A stretch of 64,000 nucleotides of DNA, taken from positions 62,001 to 126,000 of the forward strand of contig JANQQQ010000036.1 in assembly GCA_028284935.1 (NCBI GenBank), given 5' to 3'. Each line of letters opens with the position of its first letter. Position 1 is the first letter of the stretch. The notes under the pieces were generated by a model. It had not been told where the DNA came from. It saw only the letters and a program-made list of their open reading frames with translations, and did no database searches. Shown piece after piece: positions 63,697 to 64,000 of this stretch. This DNA comes from Croceivirga sp. Its GTDB lineage: Bacteria; Bacteroidota; Bacteroidia; Flavobacteriales; Flavobacteriaceae. A program made the translations under genes and the position numbers.

Positions 63697-64000
63697 ATGG
63701 AAACAATTTTGAAGACCAAGAAGCAAGTGTACCATTTTGGCGCCCAAAAGACCGATGGTGACCGAAGCATGAGGAATCTATTGGGAGGAAAGGGAGCAAA
63801 TCTGGCCGAAATGAGCAATTTGGGCATTCCAGTACCACCGGGCTTTACCATTACCACTGAGGTGTGCACGAAATATAATGAGGTAGGTCGCGAACAGGTG
63901 ATCACATTGCTTAAGGATGAAGTGGAAAAAGCGGTGGCATCCATTGAAAAGGAAATGGAAACTTCTTTTGGAGATAGCGAAAACCCCTTATTACTATCTG
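63697..64000 (+). CDS. ppdK: pyruvate, phosphate dikinase (start only)
   Basis: The first 101 codons of a gene that runs off the right edge. METILKTKKQVYHFG followed by LLGGKGANLAEMSNLGIPVPPGFTI is the N-terminal ATP-binding start of PPDK, which interconverts pyruvate, ATP and phosphate with phosphoenolpyruvate, AMP and pyrophosphate. The 221-base spacer before it shows a weak GAAAAAC/GTTTTTC hairpin (63513-63531) but no clear promoter. Confidence 0.93.
   Translation, partial: METILKTKKQVYHFGAQKTDGDRSMRNLLGGKGANLAEMSNLGIPVPPGFTITTEVCTKYNEVGREQVITLLKDEVEKAVASIEKEMETSFGDSENPLLLS

Overview
The window looks like a chromosomal segment of a marine-type Flavobacteriaceae bacterium (Bacteroidota). 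This rests on Bacteroidota-restricted families (the HTH-like STLKRL domain protein, GIN/head-GIN proteins, Gre-like small proteins, TlpA-like helical domains), A-rich leaders with few Shine-Dalgarno sites, one good Bacteroidota -7 box (TAnnTTTG) and moderate GC. Genus (Muricauda/Flagellimonas-like) is only a guess. No tRNA, rRNA, insertion sequence or CRISPR array was seen.

Bases 1-39,000 are dominated by one extraordinary locus on the minus strand: 14 paralogous, about 800-residue FtsX/MacB-type ABC permeases in tandem (13 complete, one cut by the left edge). They lie downstream of a TolC-like channel, an HlyD/MacA-like adaptor, an acidic repeat protein, one single MacB/LolD-type ATPase and a GIN-domain protein. 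Divergently on the plus strand (39,160-42,321) sit an NtrC-type sigma-54 activator, its histidine kinase, and a Gre-like protein whose start overlaps the kinase stop.

The main discovery is regulatory. Five intergenic regions in this locus carry the same module: two 17-bp imperfect palindromes (TGTMAAAATATTTTACA-like) separated by exactly 5 bp, then an 11-bp YTGATAATCAR-like element, then a -24/-12 (sigma-54) promoter, then a short A-rich leader and the ATG. The spacing is nearly constant between modules. The modules split the locus into five transcription units: tolC-to-third permease (38,902 to 26,733), one permease (26,569), two permeases (24,028), six permeases (18,978) and the last two or more (4,123). 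The activator next door is the obvious candidate to bind them. The kinase has almost no periplasmic loop, so the signal may come from the membrane or from the transporters themselves, as in Bce-type flux sensing, but with an NtrC-type output. The single ATPase serving 14 permeases suggests interchangeable permeases with diverged periplasmic domains.

Bases 42,396-48,600 hold accessory genes: a SnoaL-like protein, a secreted esterase with a helical N-terminal domain, a beta-lactamase-family pseudogene with an internal deletion, a lipoprotein, a membrane-anchored HTH-like protein, and arfB. Bases 48,583-64,000 are mostly housekeeping: an orphan ABC ATPase, prolyl oligopeptidase, asd, mscL, alr, tdk, a conserved Bacteroidota protein, DoxX-like, rsmI, uracil-DNA-glycosylase-like, a second SnoaL-like gene with a perfect palindromic operator, a Crp/Fnr-type remnant, an AhpD-like protein, OsmC-like, recJ, a glyoxalase-like protein, an MFS transporter, and the start of ppdK at the right edge.
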